NCBI GenBank assembly: GCA_002633025.1
Contig: NMRB01001303.1
Span: 62,001 to 126,000, forward strand
DNA length: 64,000 nt
Direction: 5' to 3'
DNA from: Notospermus geniculatus
Lineage: Eukaryota; Nemertea; Pilidiophora; Heteronemertea; Lineidae
Shown: in pieces, positions 1 through 11,990 of the stretch
How the letters are laid out: the number at the start of each line of letters is the position of its first letter
Position numbering within the stretch: position 1 is the stretch's first letter
Notes under the pieces: generated by a model
The model's input: only the letters and a program-made list of their open reading frames with translations
The model's database searches: none
What the model was told of the DNA's origin: nothing
Program-made: the position numbers and the translations under genes

Positions 1-619
1 ATACCGGTTTCCCAAAAACCACCACCATGTTATGCTGCTGATAGGGTTACTTTCATCCGTCTCACATTGAAACTTCTTCACCTGACCAAGCTGGAGGGCA
101 GTAGTTGGATTATTAGTGAGAAAAGCCTTTGTATTTGGAACTGGAAAAAAACAAGAATGTTAGAATTAGAATAAGAACTCGTTTATTATCACCAATTAGA
201 AATACAACTCTATATAGGTTGAAGAGGATAACAGACAGTGTGCATAGTGTCAATAGAATTAAGAGGAACGTAGAGAAAAAGTACAGATGGATTCGCATTG
301 TACCCAAACTACTGGCGTGCAAAATTAGAAAGTACAGAAATAAAATGACAATAATACAAATGAATTTATATAATATTTAAGTGCTCAGGGCTTTATCCTT
401 TCTTATTGCAAAGGCTTTATGAATGAAGTTAGCGACTTTCAAAACATCATGGTTAATAATGTTACAGAAATAATGATATAATAATATTATTATTATTATT
501 GGAAAGGGACACCTCTTAAAACCAGAAAACAATAGGTTGCTTTGGTGGTTGCTAGGTTACATAACAGCTGCATCTCAAAGTTTGTCATCATTGATGATGT
601 TTTGGATCAAGGCATATGT
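1..619. other. AT-rich intergenic DNA, no gene seen
   Basis: No domain, splice-bounded exon or RNA gene is visible. Short open frames at 113-380 overlap on both strands and have low-complexity composition, so I do not call them. A small (ATT)n tract lies near 478-500. Confidence 0.6.
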
Positions 620-880
620 GTGATAATAATAATAGTAATAATGGTGAGTTCTTATATAGCGCTTCATAGCGTATTAAACTCTCTAAGCGCTTCACACATT
701 CTTACCCCAGCCTATGATTCAGAAACCTTTCTGTAGAAACCAAAGGGCAGCCGCAATATAGCGCACACGATGGACATTTCAGGCCAGTTGAGAGTTACAG
801 AGTTGCACGGCTGGGGATCGAACCCGCTACCTTCCGATCACGGGACCACAGCCCTAACCATTATGCCACCGCGCTCCCCA
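620..880 (-). mobile_element. tRNA-derived SINE with LINE-like tail
   Basis: Read on the minus strand, the head has an RNA polymerase III A box (TGGCATAATGG, 858-868) and a B box (GGTTCGATCCC, 814-824) at tRNA-like spacing. The body runs to a 3' end with GAAGCGCTTAGAGAG, GCGCTATATAAGAA and then an (ATT)n tail at about 620-645. The GCGCTATATAA plus (ATT)n tail resembles the 3' end of L2/CR1-type LINEs, which would supply the reverse transcriptase. The cloverleaf is degenerate, so this is a SINE and not a functional tRNA gene. Confidence 0.8.
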
Positions 881-959
881 CGCCAAGTTTCAAAGAAATA
901 ATATCTCTTACGGTTTGCTTAAAGTGCACGATCAGTAAGTTGGTCTCTTATCCTTCCAG

Positions 960-2000
960 CCCCTTTGAAAACCTGCTGAGGAGCGCGAATTAGAGTGAAG
1001 TGACTGAAAACTTGCTGACGTCCGCGCGACATAGAGTGAAGTGACTGTGATTGAAGTCATGGTAGCTTTAATTAAAAAAAAAACATAAGTTACATCCCGA
1101 ATACCCACCAGATTACGCCCTTCAAATCAACACAGGTTTAGTGATGTTTCATGCGTCGCTCTACATGGGGTAGTTATTAAGTACGGAACGGAACGGAACG
1201 GAATCGTGGTTGCAAACGGAATGCAAAAGACGGACCGACCCTGTAACATGTGTAACTGGAACGCAACAGAGGTAATCTTATGGACAGCGCTGTACTGTGA
1301 TGTTGGTTCGTTCTGTCATGTTCGTATTAAGCTCGATTCTTGGGTGGTGCCGTTTACTTTGTTGGGGCAGTGCTTTTGTGGTGGGTTCGATTCGATTTTG
1401 GGGTTAATATGGAGTTCCTTTTTTCCAGTGGGATGGTACAGTATATTGCATCAGTGGTTGATTTGATTCTTGGGNCGACCACCATTCCCACCATGCTCGG
1501 CGAGCAGTTTGTGCGGTTGCGCCACATTCGATCCACTTCCTCTTTTCACCACAAAATCACGGTAAAGCGCGAATCACGGTACCGCGTGACGGCCCAGTCT
1601 GATAACCTAGATTCGGGACCCAGTCGTTGTGTCGCTCCGGCCGCCGCGCTACACGCCACATACAACTGGGAAAGCAAGCTGCAAAGTCAGCGGGTAGCGT
1701 ATTGTTACTGACCTTCGGACGTTCGTGAATTGATCATGCGGGAATTGTTGTCTCGGACACGTTGACTGAACGTATAGGGTGTTTCAAAATTCTGCAGATG
1801 TGCACTTTATTTCAGAATGAAATTTCAAAATGGAAATTTTGCTCCTTGACGGTGCTGGAGGAGGGGAATGCGTTGTTACACTGATAATAAATTTGAAAAC
1901 CTGCTGACGAGCGCGGAATAGTGTGAAATGACTGTGATTGAACTCTGGTAGGCCTACATGTAGCTTTAATTTTAAAAACCCTTGAGTTAAATCCCGAATA
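960..2000 (+). repeat. Diverged direct repeats, three partial copies
   Basis: The word GAAAACCTGCTGA followed by GCGCG and AGTGAAGTGACTG recurs at about 966, 1010 and 1897. The second and third copies stay similar for about 150 bp, through TGACTGTGATTGAA, TAGCTTTAATT, ATCCCGAATACCCA and TGCGTCGCTCTAC, so 1010-1165 and 1897-2060 are diverged copies of one repeat. A single N at 1475 marks an assembly join. The open frames at 1206-1711 show no domain. Confidence 0.6.
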
Positions 2001-2036
2001 CCCATCGCATTACGCCTTGAAGTCAACACAGTCTTA

Positions 2037-2157
2037 GGCCCGTCTCATGCGTCGCTCTACTCATGTGCCGATTTCAATTCATGTAAATGCAATCTACATT
2101 GTATTACGCGAATAGGAATCGGCACACGCAGATGTTGAGGGAGGTTTGAAACGGGCC
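2037..2157. mobile_element. Harbinger-type MITE with TTA target duplication
   Basis: A 121-bp element has terminal inverted repeats beginning GGCCCGT and ending ACGGGCC, with further inner inverted similarity (GTGCCGATT and AATCGGCAC). It is flanked by TTA on both sides (2034-2036 and 2158-2160). A 3-bp TTA/TAA duplication is typical of PIF/Harbinger elements. A Harbinger transposase pseudogene begins only about 120 bp away, although I see no matching terminus on the far side of that gene. Confidence 0.75.
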
Positions 2158-2274
2158 TTAGAATTTATGGGCAACCCTGAATTCCACAACCTACTCAACA
2201 TTCTCAATCCCTGACGCATATGTCAATATCCCAAATCAATTCATCTGCGTGCGTCCAAGAAAAGATTACCACAG

Positions 2275-3429
2275 GCCTAAAATGATCAACGCACTTATCA
2301 GTTTTCCGTAAATGCAAGTACGGCAGTTGTTTAGCAACGCACCTACCAAGTAATACTTGGCCACAGGGGAGAGAAGCACTTATTTGTACGGACGTCCAGA
2401 AATGCGAATGTTCGTACTAAATTTCCGAACTCCCACTCGACACATTCCCTCACCGTGTACATCCTTCTGTTGAAAGCCTCCTCCTGAATAGTGAGGTTGG
2501 CGCCCCAGAATGGACTTAAAAGATACCTCCGTAAACGATATGCTGGGTCGCCATATAATGCATATGAGAGACTATTCCTGTCAGCTAGACCCCTTGCCTC
2601 CATTTGTTCCATGATACTGCTCAGACGTAGGAGGGCACAATCGTGCCTTCTACCTAACCTTCGATGGGGCCGTAAAGGTTTGCAATCAGGCCATTTGGTG
2701 TCACGACAGACTGAAACTTCAGTGCATGTATGCGTTTATGCCCACTGTAACATACACCCTGATGACGTGTGGGCCTTGAGATTGGACGGACCGTTCCATC
2801 TATGAATCCAAAACAACTGACCAAATGAGCATCTTTTTCATGAATTGCGTCGGAGTACAATTGAAGGTGCGCGGCATCTAACCAGGCATTAGCATCCAAC
2901 CTTTCCAAACGATGGCGATGAGTATCGAAAAGCAACCCCACTGTGTCGTTTAATTATTATTGACGATAACACAGAAAGACTTCTTCCGAACAACCTTTCC
3001 AAATCAATCAGCCTGTTAGGATAGGCGAATCGTCTCAACACAAGACAAACTGCTTCAACGGCACTGAGCGGTGCAGGTATCGGGTCCGGTAGGCCTAGTA
3101 GCGCTGGCAATCGAAAAAGATCCCTCTTGTGGAATATGAACTGTAGATATTTTTCATATATGGACCCCCTGGCCACTCCTTTTAAAACCTCGAAACTGGT
3201 TCAAAGTTAATGAAAAGTTAATGAAATGAGCAAAAGCTGGTTTTGAACTGGGTCCATCTGTGCATAATTACCTGAAATCATTCAAACATTGGTCATCGGA
3301 ATAATCGTATAAATCGAATGCTGCCCACTCGGGATTGTAGTTGACTGTTCTTTGTGGACGACGCTCTTGTAAGAGGAGATAGACGAGGTCGTCGTCTTCG
3401 TTCTCCATTGCCATTTGGAGAAGATCCAT
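2275..3429 (-). pseudogene. PIF/Harbinger DDE transposase (HARBI1-like), frameshifted
   Basis: A transposon-encoded DDE nuclease on the minus strand. A first exon (3429 to 3272) starts MDLLQMAMENEDDD and ends in a CAG/GTAATT donor. An intron of about 76 nt leads to an AACCAG acceptor at 3196. The next part carries KRDLFRLPALLGLPD, AYPNRLIDLERLFGRS and GFIDGTVRPISRP (first catalytic Asp in IDGT). Then come YSGHKRIHALKFQ, GDPAY (second Asp) and VEWEFG (candidate catalytic Glu). Reading frame is lost near 2941, by 5 extra bases near 2650 after the GPIEG motif, and again near 2365. The Harbinger-like C-terminus AKYYLVGALLNN continues in another frame to about 2275. Three breaks mean it is dead. 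The Myb-like partner ORF of this family is not seen nearby. Confidence 0.85.
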
Positions 3430-4350
3430 GATCTTGTCCTAGTTGCACACCAAGCAGGCCTATTAAAGGCCTCTAGGCCTAACATGTTATTGGTTACGTA
3501 ACTTCAGTTATAATAGCATTACACTCAAGTGATTGGTATGCGACGATCAACCAAATGCGGAATGGGTCTTGTCCTCTGTCCGTATCCGCTAACTGGTCCA
3601 TCTGCAGAAACGGAAAAAAACGAACCGTTTGACGGATAACGGTTACGGACAGCTAAATGTAGTCGGAACACTAACCGGACGGGTGCAGAAGCTCTCTAAC
3701 ATCACGACCATCCCGACAGGCGTAATCATTCGCAGTCGATCGAGTTACGATTCCCTGCGCGCTGATGCCACCTTTTCCAAGATCATTGAGCGCACATATA
3801 TGTTTGTCCCCCGGCGTCCTTGGAGGGTGATTTGAATAGTTTTTTTTCATGGAGCTTTGCTCTCCCAAGCGCATGCTTTCTACACCATTCATATTACAAT
3901 AAGGGGTGGGCTGAATGAATGACTGACTGTACACCGCTGATGTTTCATTGGCTGGAAATTTACTAGCCTTGGTTCCCTGGGCTCCGACGGTGGCACTGAC
4001 TCTTCGTGATCCGAAACGAAGCGCCACCGTCGGACGCCCAAGGAAACAGGTTAGAAATTACCAGCACATTCATTGCCTGCAAACAGTGGGCGTCGCTAAT
4101 CAACAGCGCACTGGGTTGAATGAGTGAGCACATAACCTTTTGTCACCTTAATAATAGGGGCACAAGAAGCGCAATCCAAAGTAAGCAAAGAGCATAAGAA
4201 TTCAATTGTGGCGCAGAAGCCTTTTGTCATTTAACGCGCATTGGGGGGATTAGAGCATATAGCGTCTATTGTGAGCGTTAATTGGCGCACAGCGCGGAGC
4301 ACTTTGTGTGCGTTCTGAACTGGATTGCTTTGTGAATGTCAACAGACTCT
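3430..4350. other. No gene recognised
   Basis: I see no domain or convincing exon. The open frame at 3671-4027 (-) is low in plausible structure and overlaps an opposite-strand frame. Confidence 0.5.
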
Positions 4351-4818
4351 AGCTGCGGTTACACTACATAGAAATCCCCGGGCTTTTTGAGCCCGTGTCA
4401 AGCCCGGGCCTGAAAAAAACCCGCCTGATACCCGGCGAGCGTCTACACTACTAAAATCTAGCTGAACTTAATTGCTACGCCCAGCGATAGGGTCGCTGCT
4501 GGAACGTACTCTTCACGAAGAGGAGGCGCTAAATTGGAGTGCTGGCTTTTTACCGCGCAGGCCCACAAGACACGCCGCCTGTCGCGGCGTTCAAAAACTA
4601 GTAAAAGCCCGGGTCTATTGCGTCTACACTACTTAAAAAACTTAAAAAACCCGCAGGAGACGCGGGTCTAAATTAAGCCCTCCAAAAGCCCTTCGAAATC
4701 GGAGGGCTCAAAAAGCCCGGACTTTTCATCCCCGGGTCTATTAGACCCGCGCTTTTAACAGGTGTAGACAGAAAAAGCCCGGGTGAGACGCGGGTTTTTA
4801 TGTAGTGTAAACAGGGCT
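4351..4818. mobile_element. GC-rich palindromic MITE, family A, copy 1
   Basis: The 468-bp element begins AGCTGCGGTTACACTACATA and ends TATGTAGTGTAAACAGGGCT, which are inverted copies. It is flanked by the 3-bp direct repeat TCT (4348-4350 and 4819-4821). The inside is full of CCCGGG palindromes and further TACACTACT words, so it can fold into a long hairpin. No transposase is encoded. A second copy with a different 3-bp duplication lies at 36023-36266. Confidence 0.75.
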
Positions 4819-4867
4819 TCTGTTCTTTCTGTGTCGACAGAATAAAACTAGGCGTGCTGGCGGCAAA

Positions 4868-5001
4868 TCTCAATGCGTTAGGGGTGTTTTTAAAGTCGAC
4901 TGACCCGATTGAATGAGGATGTACGGTTTACCCGGGCAAGTACAGACGAGTCCAAAAGCGTTGGGTCAGTCGACTTTAAAAACACCCCTATTACCGCATT
5001 G
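4868..5001. mobile_element. Small foldback element
   Basis: Two perfect 28-bp inverted arms (4879-4906 and 4963-4990, core TTTTTAAAGTCGACTGACCC) flank a 56-bp loop. Imperfect pairing continues outwards through CTCAATGCG and CGCATTGAG. There is no coding capacity. This fits a very short non-autonomous DNA element. Confidence 0.7.
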
Positions 5002-5202
5002 AGAAGCAGCCAATCAGAAATCGGCCCAGGAATGGACAGGTGGTAAACTCTACTACGAAAACACCTTATTATCATATGAATACCGATGAAAGCATGCGCC
5101 TGGAAGAGCAGTGCTCTGTGAAAAAACCCAATGTACCGCCCGTCTTTCCGCATACGCAGCTCCCCGCTCCCGCTAGTAATACCTTCCGCTCTGTAACTTA
5201 AA

Positions 5203-5672
5203 GCCTGGCGCACATCGACCTTGCGACTGGAACCAACTGAACGCAACAGTCGCTACCGGTTACAACTGGTCATTGCGGCAACAAGTGGCACAATCCTGTC
5301 TTCAATCTTTAGCGCGCACATCGAACATGCAACTGAACTGAATGCTACACGGAAATTGTCGATGTCTTCCGAGCGGACCACTCGGGATTCCGTCACATGA
5401 CTAGGTGTGATCCATAAACAAAGGGAATTCATTGCCAGAGCGCGCACATCGACAGCGACTGAAGACAACTACATGCAACGGTCGGCAACGAGTAGAACAT
5501 GAGCAACTGGCTGTAACTAGCTGCAACGCTCGGCAATAGCGTTTCCGGGGCGCGCACATCGACCTGTTTGAGCATCTGATCAGTTGCTGCTGTTTGCAGC
5601 CAGTCGCCCACCGTTGCCGGAAACGCCATTTCCGGTAGTTGCTTCCAGTCGCAAGGTCAATGTGCGCCAGGC
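5203..5672. mobile_element. MITE with 35-bp TIRs and internal direct repeats
   Basis: The left end (GCCTGGCGCACATCGACC, continuing through TTGCGACTGGAA) is repeated inverted at 5638-5672. Inside, GCGCGCACATCGA recurs three times (near 5312, 5440 and 5550) with CAACTG-rich flanks. There is no open reading frame of note. I did not find a clean target duplication. Confidence 0.65.
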
Positions 5673-5980
5673 AGAAAGGACCACGGTATGGTATTCGGTC
5701 TCAAAGAGGTATTTTGACTGCCGAGGTGGAGGGAGCCATCTACCGGCAGCAATAGGAAGTACAACAATCCATTACAAAAATTAACGTGGTAAATCGGGCC
5801 CACCTCGTGACCTCTCGAAGTAGATCTTCAGGGTCGGGGTGGGGTTGCATCCTATTGCTGTACATGTGAATTTGTCCTATCCAACATGTGACGATGTCTT
5901 CCCAGATGGTACAACCACTGAGTACGACTGAGTACGGCTTATCTGCAATAAGAAGTCAATATTCTATACAGTATACTTAC

Positions 5981-6229
5981 AGTAAACCGTCAGTGTCTTA
6001 TCAATGCTGATCGCCGACCCTGCTGCATTCCTCGCCACACATTTATAGACCCCAGCATTCTCCTTCTTCACGAGGAAGTCATAACTTGAAGACGTCGTCA
6101 GCTTGTTATTATCCTTGTACCAGTCATATGTATCACCAGGTGGTGAGGCCACACACTTCAGGTTCAGCTGTGTCCCAATAAACACTGGTCCAGAAGGAAA
6201 TCCAGTGATCTGAGGTTTGCCTAGCAGTA
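5981..6229 (-). CDS. I-set immunoglobulin domain exon
   Basis: A 249-nt internal exon on the minus strand lies between a TTTCAG acceptor (ending at 6230) and a GTAAGT donor (starting at 5980). It encodes one I-set Ig domain: LGKPQITGFPSGPVFIGTQ, the first Cys in LKCVASP, the core Trp in DWYKD and the second Cys in GVYKCVARNAAGSA. The length is a multiple of three and both borders are phase 1, the classic shuffled Ig exon. Such domains occur in adhesion and receptor proteins of the extracellular or muscle type. It may be downstream of the V-type Ig exon at 12172-12504 in the same gene, but the intervening 6 kb of transposons means that link is inferred. Confidence 0.85.
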
Positions 6230-6917
6230 CTGAAAGCGAAAACAACCAGGTTACCTGAGTGGTGCCAAATCATTACACTTCCAACTCAAAAGACAAAAAT
6301 AACAGATGTTTCATTGCTGACAGACGGTTGACCAGGTCGGCCAGGGTCTGGACCAATCTACTACGGTATGCAGAGGCCAGACGGTTTCCGACTCTGCCTT
6401 CAAACGTCAGTGCCCCGTATTTCTTTTCGCGTAGGAATGACGTCATTTAAGATGGCTACCTCCAGGAAGCACGTGGTTATGTTTACCCTCACAAATCCAT
6501 GTGATCAAATTCGACGAACCTGATTGACCCATTGATTTGGTTGCTTCTAAAATGGAAACTACATGTATCGCTGCTGGAACGACGAACCCAAAGCACAGCA
6601 ATACGTGTAAAAATTGCAGCACAAAATAATGAACAAATGTTTGAAAATCATAGTGGATTTGGTGTTTTGGTACATTTCTAAACCTTGACGGTAAGATTAG
6701 GGTATAAAGCTAGCTGTAGACCAGTTCGTTATTCACTTTGCTCATTCCGAGCAGAAGTGATGAGGGCGTATGAAGGCAGTGGTACAAGTGGAGCAAACCG
6801 AAAACATGGAACGCCCTACCGCTGGGCTAGCGAGTTTGGGCTTTGACGTCTTGTTGAGTACTTCAACGTTGTGTCATTCACTGGATTCACTGCTGTCAGA
6901 AGTTACACATGGATTAA

Positions 6918-7959
6918 AGGGATACTCCACTCATTGTGTAAAATTTTGAATTTTTGAAATATCCTTAATACATGTAAATTCATCGATATCTGCAACATGT
7001 CAGATTTTCTTAAAATCGGCAAACTCATCATTTTAAGTCTTTTATTTGAATCTCAAGGGGACTATTGCACAGCACATGAGATGTCATATGTGCTCAATGC
7101 ATAGTTATGAAGGAACAACCAATAGGCTAGGCATTCAAAGTACTATTACCTCATTCACTACAAAGGTCGTCAGCCTACTAGTGACGTCACAATATTAATT
7201 CATGGCATTAAAGTCTGTTTAAATCATCTGGAGCTCGATGGGCGTATGTCAGTCAAACCCCAAGTAACCGGACAACAGTGAACTTAGGGTTTACTCTAAA
7301 CGGTCCAACACACATTGTTTTCTGACCAGCTGAACCTTGCTTCGAAATAGAACAGTCTACGAGGCCTTGATTAGAAATTGAACACAGGCATAGGCATGGG
7401 ATTGGCTGGAATTGTCCTGTCAATAAAACGCATTTCAACAGCCAGACTTCACCAACAATACGAAGGTCTTCCTGACAACCAAAGGGTCCTCCCATCGATA
7501 TCCAGATAATTTAAACGTACTGTTGTCTCTATGGATCAACCTCGTTCCCAGGGGTCGTTCGCTTTCTGACAAAATGGCGGTCGCGTCACTAACCCCTGGC
7601 ATCAGCTTTGGATTAACGGCACGTGATTGGTTGACGGGAAACCGTCAAAAATATACCCAAGAATACACCCAAAGTAATTTTCAAAATATTTTGGATCAAA
7701 CCAGAAGGTTATCTATATCCAGGTTTGATTGTTTTTTGTAAAAAGAATTTTAAAAAGCACAAGTAAGTGCTTCGAATTGATTATTTTGACTCGTGCTGCC
7801 ACCTATACTTAGTCCAAGATTCCTGGATTAAGACCGAAGCTGATTCCAGGGGCTAGTGAGCGAGTGGTCCGAGGTTGTCTGAGCGAACTATACGCCTGGG
7901 GACGAGGTTGTCTATAGATTGATACAAATTCAAAAGTTTACAATGAGTGGAGTCTCCCT
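6918..7959. mobile_element. TTAA-type non-autonomous DNA element
   Basis: The left end AGGGATACTCCACTCATTGT (6918 on) is inverted at the right end (ACAATGAGTGGAGTCTCCCT, ending 7959), with one mismatch. Both sides are flanked by TTAA (6914-6917 and 7960-7963). TTAA targets are used by piggyBac and Kolobok elements; the AGGG terminus fits Kolobok better. It has no transposase. Another element is nested at 7537-7910. Confidence 0.75.
7537..7910. mobile_element. MITE with CAACCTCG termini (8-bp TSD family), copy 1
   Basis: The 374-bp element starts CAACCTCGTTCCCAGGGG and ends CTGGGGACGAGGTTG, inverted copies. Near-repeats TCTATGGAT and TCTATAGAT flank it. It sits inside the TTAA-type element, so it inserted later. 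A second copy at 40050-40425 has a perfect 8-bp target duplication, pointing to the hAT or P superfamilies. Confidence 0.75.
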
Positions 7960-8189
7960 TTAAGTACATGTATGATAGGGAAATCATGATCATTCGATAT
8001 TTTGCTTTTAATATCCGCTATAGGACCAACTAGATGGGGCTATGAGGTCCAAAAAGGCGCTTATTTAAGGAGATACCTTACCTGGAAGGGGAACCAGCTG
8101 AAATTATACTTTTTTTATGGAGCTAGTTCTGAACTTTTCGAAAATGAAGTCCGTTTTTCTCTAACCCACCACGAAGGTATCTAAAAACG

Positions 8190-9576
8190 GTTGTCATGGC
8201 AACCACATAGGGAAATTCGAGGGTTAATCACGAAAAAATACTTTTGCCACATTATCAGACAGGGAAAGACCTAAGTACTTCATTTCTCCCACAGGAATTA
8301 CTTAGCTGGTGGGCTATCACATCGTTCAAAAAAAATCCTTATACGGTCATATTCCGTTGCTATGGAAACGAATTTATTCATTTTTTTTTCGTCTTTTTCG
8401 AGTCGTTTTTCAAGTCGTCTTATTTGAAGTTTTTATCTGGTTAACGACATAGCAGAGAACTAACTAGTTTACTCATGTATTTCTTCAGTTATGATCATAG
8501 AATAAGATTTTGGTTGAAACTTTCGGTAAATCCACCACCAGAGGATTATTATCTGTTGCTATAGTAACCATGTGATTTCGCACAAAATCCTGGAAAATTG
8601 TCTTTTTTGGCCTAATGCAGTAACCTCCCAACCGATTTCGATGAAAGTTGGCATGACGGAAGTGTCAATGGCATCACACGTTTTTATGCAACTTTTACTG
8701 CAGCAAACAGGGCCTGTTGCCATGGAAACCATTCTCTTTTTCAGATTTTTTGACTTTTCCACTTAGACAGTTTGTTATTGCTTCCCTGCCACTGGGTGGG
8801 TGGGAACCAGGTAAAATTTACAAATAAATGTGTAAAAGGGTCTGAAGCTGAGGAATTGACCGAGTTTTCTTTACAAAAGTACCGGTAAGGACCTCAGAAT
8901 ACGTTGTCATGGCAACAACGTGGAGTCAAAACGTCCAGAAACCAGTAAATGACGTTGCATGACGAATATTACTTACATTATATAACGGAATCACCTTCCA
9001 TCAACTACGAATGACGATTTCCATAATTAGCTGACCTCATAAATGCTGGCAATACACCCGTTGCCATGGAAACTTGTCTTTCTCCGTTTCCTTCAAGAAA
9101 AACTAAACAACTGATGTAAGGTGAGGTCAGAATCGCTGCTAACCTTCGTAGCTATGTACACAGTCTGTAAGTGATGAAGAGGCAGTCTAGTGACCCTGTT
9201 TAGGATCTTTCTTTAATTTTGTACATGGTTACCATGGTAACTGACTGCAATATTTCATTGTTTATTAATTTTGGTAATCAACTGAAACTTTTCAATTTTC
9301 TCAAGTCATTGCCCAGTGAACACCGTAGGTGCATTCCCTGAAGTAATCACAAAGATATATTTTATTCACTTTCTATTCTTTTTGTTTCGACACATTGTTC
9401 AGTTACCATGGAAACGTATTGGAAGCACATTTTTCATGTTTTCTTCCGAGACATTCATTATTGTCATCGAAACGGTTTATGTAATAACTGATATTTTAGT
9501 ATTGCTACCAGCTATTTTTGGCATTGTTGCTGAAATTCATTTTTGAAAAAATGAGAGCACCTGTTACCATGGTAAC
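8190..9576. promoter_or_regulatory. Array of nine RFX X-box-like palindromes (left arm)
   Basis: Fourteen-base motifs of the form GTTRCCATGGYAAC start at 8190, 8356, 8555, 8716, 8903, 9060, 9228, 9402 and 9563. Examples are GTTACCATGGTAAC at 9228 and 9563 and GTTGCCATGGAAAC at 8716 and 9060. The mean spacing is about 172 bp. RFX-family factors bind the X-box GTTRCC(N0-3)RGYAAC, and here the two half sites abut. Sequence between motifs is poorly conserved, so the motif outlasts the rest of what may be an old tandem repeat. Binding is inferred, not shown. Confidence 0.6.
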
Positions 9577-10064
9577 GATGTGTACTTGCAAATTCTAATT
9601 CACAATCCTGTGCCTTATAAATAATTTATGAGAAAGCTATCGCGCACCTTTTAAACTTTTCATATCATGTAACATTCAATTTATATCAGTTCTTGGTTCT
9701 TACACGTAAATTTCGATCTGACCTATTGCACTTTTAGAAATATATTGACACATTTGATTTGATGAAACCGGGTTATTAGAGTTGAGTATATTACATCAAC
9801 CCCCTTACCTCTGGCCACTACTATTGATGCCCTCAAGCGGCATGTGGATATTGTCAGCACTCAGGCAGTAATATACATCTGGTTAGTGTGTTTTCTTAAT
9901 TTATGTTCTAAAAAAAACGAACCATTCACCTTGATTTAAATGCCCTTTACATTTTGTGGCTGGCAAAACAGATTCACCATGTTGTTTCTTGCCTTAACAA
10001 CACTGCCAACTTGGCAACCAAATTGCAAAGGATTGTGGGAAAAACAGTATCACATCTGATTTTT

Positions 10065-10733
10065 AGCTCACCCGTGAGCTTTTGTCGTCGGTCAGCGTCC
10101 GTCGTCGTCGTCCGTTAGCAGGGCACGTTTCGTAACCGCTGGAGCTATTAATCTGAAACTTGGTACATATATACCACTAGGTCAGATGACCTATGACACC
10201 AAGTTTCGGTCCGATTCGATTCTTGGCTTGGCCTCCAGGTGGCCAAAACCAAAAGCACAAAAAGTGCAATGACTCCTGAACTAATGATTGGATCATCTCC
10301 AAATTTTTATCATAGGTGTATCTAATTAGGTTACATAACAAATGTAACGGGTTTTTGATTTGACCTACTTTTCAAGGTCACAGAGGTCAAAGTTCGACAA
10401 AAGTAACGCACCTGCCACAGTTCTTAATTATTTCACCGAGAGTCTTCATATCTTGCATAAAAGTGTATTAGAGAGGTACCTTCAAAAACACCGAGTTTCG
10501 GCCCGATCGGACATCCAATATGGCCGCCAGGTGGCGTAGCCTGAAAATCATCCAAGTGCTAAAACTCAGGAACGGCTTGACCCAGAGTGCTCAAACTTGA
10601 TATTTACCTCCCTCTTGATGACCTTTACAAGCACGTCAAATTTCGGCCTGATTAAACTTCCAATATGACCACTAGGTGGCATAACCCGAAAATCATTGAA
10701 TGTGCTATAACTCAGGAACGACTTGACCCAGAG
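10065..10733 (+). repeat. Hairpin-capped tandem repeat, family 1
   Basis: It opens with a perfect 7-bp hairpin (AGCTCAC, CC, GTGAGCT, 10065-10080). A GTC-rich tract (GTCCGTCGTCGTCGTCCG) and then CTGGAGCTATTAATCTGAAA follow. After about 400 bp it enters two tandem units of about 143 bp containing CCGCCAGGTGGCGTA and ATAACTCAGGAACG. No protein is encoded. Related tandem units occur at 51250-51790. Confidence 0.65.
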
Positions 10734-10766
10734 CGGAAGAAAACATGAAAAATCTGCTTCCAATAC

Positions 10767-11990
10767 GTTTCCATGGTAACCGAACAATATGTCGAAACAA
10801 AAAGAATAGAAAGTGAATAAAATATATCTTTGTGATAACTTCAGGGAATGCACTTACAGTGTTCACTGGGCAATGACTTGAGAAAATTGAAAAGTTTCAG
10901 TTGATTACCAAAATTAATAAACAATGAAATATTGCAGTCAGTTACCATGGTAACCATGTACAAAATTAAAGAAAGATCCTAAACAGGGTCACTAGAATGC
11001 CTCTTCATCACTTACAGACTGTGTACATAGCTACGAAGGTTAGCAGCGATTCTGACCTCACCTTACATCAGTTGTTTAGTTTTTCTTGAAGGAAACGGAG
11101 AAAGACAAGTTTCCATGGCAACGGGTGTATTGCCAGCATTTATGAGGTCAGCTAATTATGGAAATCGTCATTCGTAGTTGATGGAAGGTGATTCCATTAT
11201 ATAATGTAAGTAATATTCGTCATGCAACGTCATTTACTGGTTTCTGGACGTTTTGACTCCACGTTGTTGCCATGACAACGTATTCTGAGGTCCTTACCGG
11301 TACTTTTGTAAAGAAAACTCGGTCAATTCCTCAGCTTCAGACCCTTTTACACATTTATTTGTAAATTTTACCTGGTTCCCACCCACCCAGTGGCAGGGAA
11401 GCAATAACAAACTGTCTAAGTGGAAAAGTCAAAAAATCTGAAAAAGAGAATGGTTTCCATGGCAACAGGCCCTGTTTGCTGCAGTAAAAGTTGCATAAAA
11501 ACGTGTGATGCCATTGACACTTCCGTCATGCCAACTTTCATCGAAATCGGTTGGGAGGTTACTGCATTAGGCCAAAAAAGACAATTTTCCAGGATTTTGT
11601 GCGAAATCACATGGTTACTATAGCAACAGATAATAATCCTCTGGTGGTGGATTTACCGAAAGTTTCAACCAAAATCTTATTCTATGATCATAACTGAAGA
11701 AATACATGAGTAAACTAGTTAGTTCTCTGCTATGTCGTTAACCACATAAAAACTTCAAATCAGACGACTTGAAAAACGACTCGAAAAAGACGAAAAAAAT
11801 GAATAAATTCGTTTCCATAGCAACGGAATATGACCGTATAAGGAGTTTTTTGAAACGATTTGATAGCCCACCAGCTAAGTAATTCCTGTGGGAGAAATGA
11901 AGTACTTAGGTCTTTCCCTGTCTGATAATGTGGCAAAAGTATTTTTTCGTGATTAACCCTCGAATTTCTCTATGTGGTTGCCATGACAAC
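10767..11990. promoter_or_regulatory. Array of eight RFX X-box-like palindromes (right arm)
   Basis: The inverted counterparts of the left-arm sites start at 10767, 10941, 11109, 11276, 11453, 11614, 11811 and 11977. They read GTTACCATGGTAAC, GTTTCCATGGCAAC, GTTGCCATGACAAC and close variants, spaced 161-197 bp. Half sites differ by few bases from the X-box consensus. Confidence 0.6.

Noticed and set aside
6230-6285. A possible 30-nt micro-exon upstream of the I-set Ig exon (CTCAG/GTAACC donor at 6254)
   Set aside because: The intron to the Ig exon would be only 25 nt, too short to splice, and the acceptor is GAG.
8559-8766. Overlapping 64-67 codon frames repeated at 11416-11623
   Set aside because: They occur on both strands of the inverted arms simply because the DNA is repeated; no domain is present.
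10065-10080. Bacterial-type terminator hairpins at the repeat caps
   Set aside because: The context is an animal genome and the hairpins open dispersed repeats rather than follow genes.
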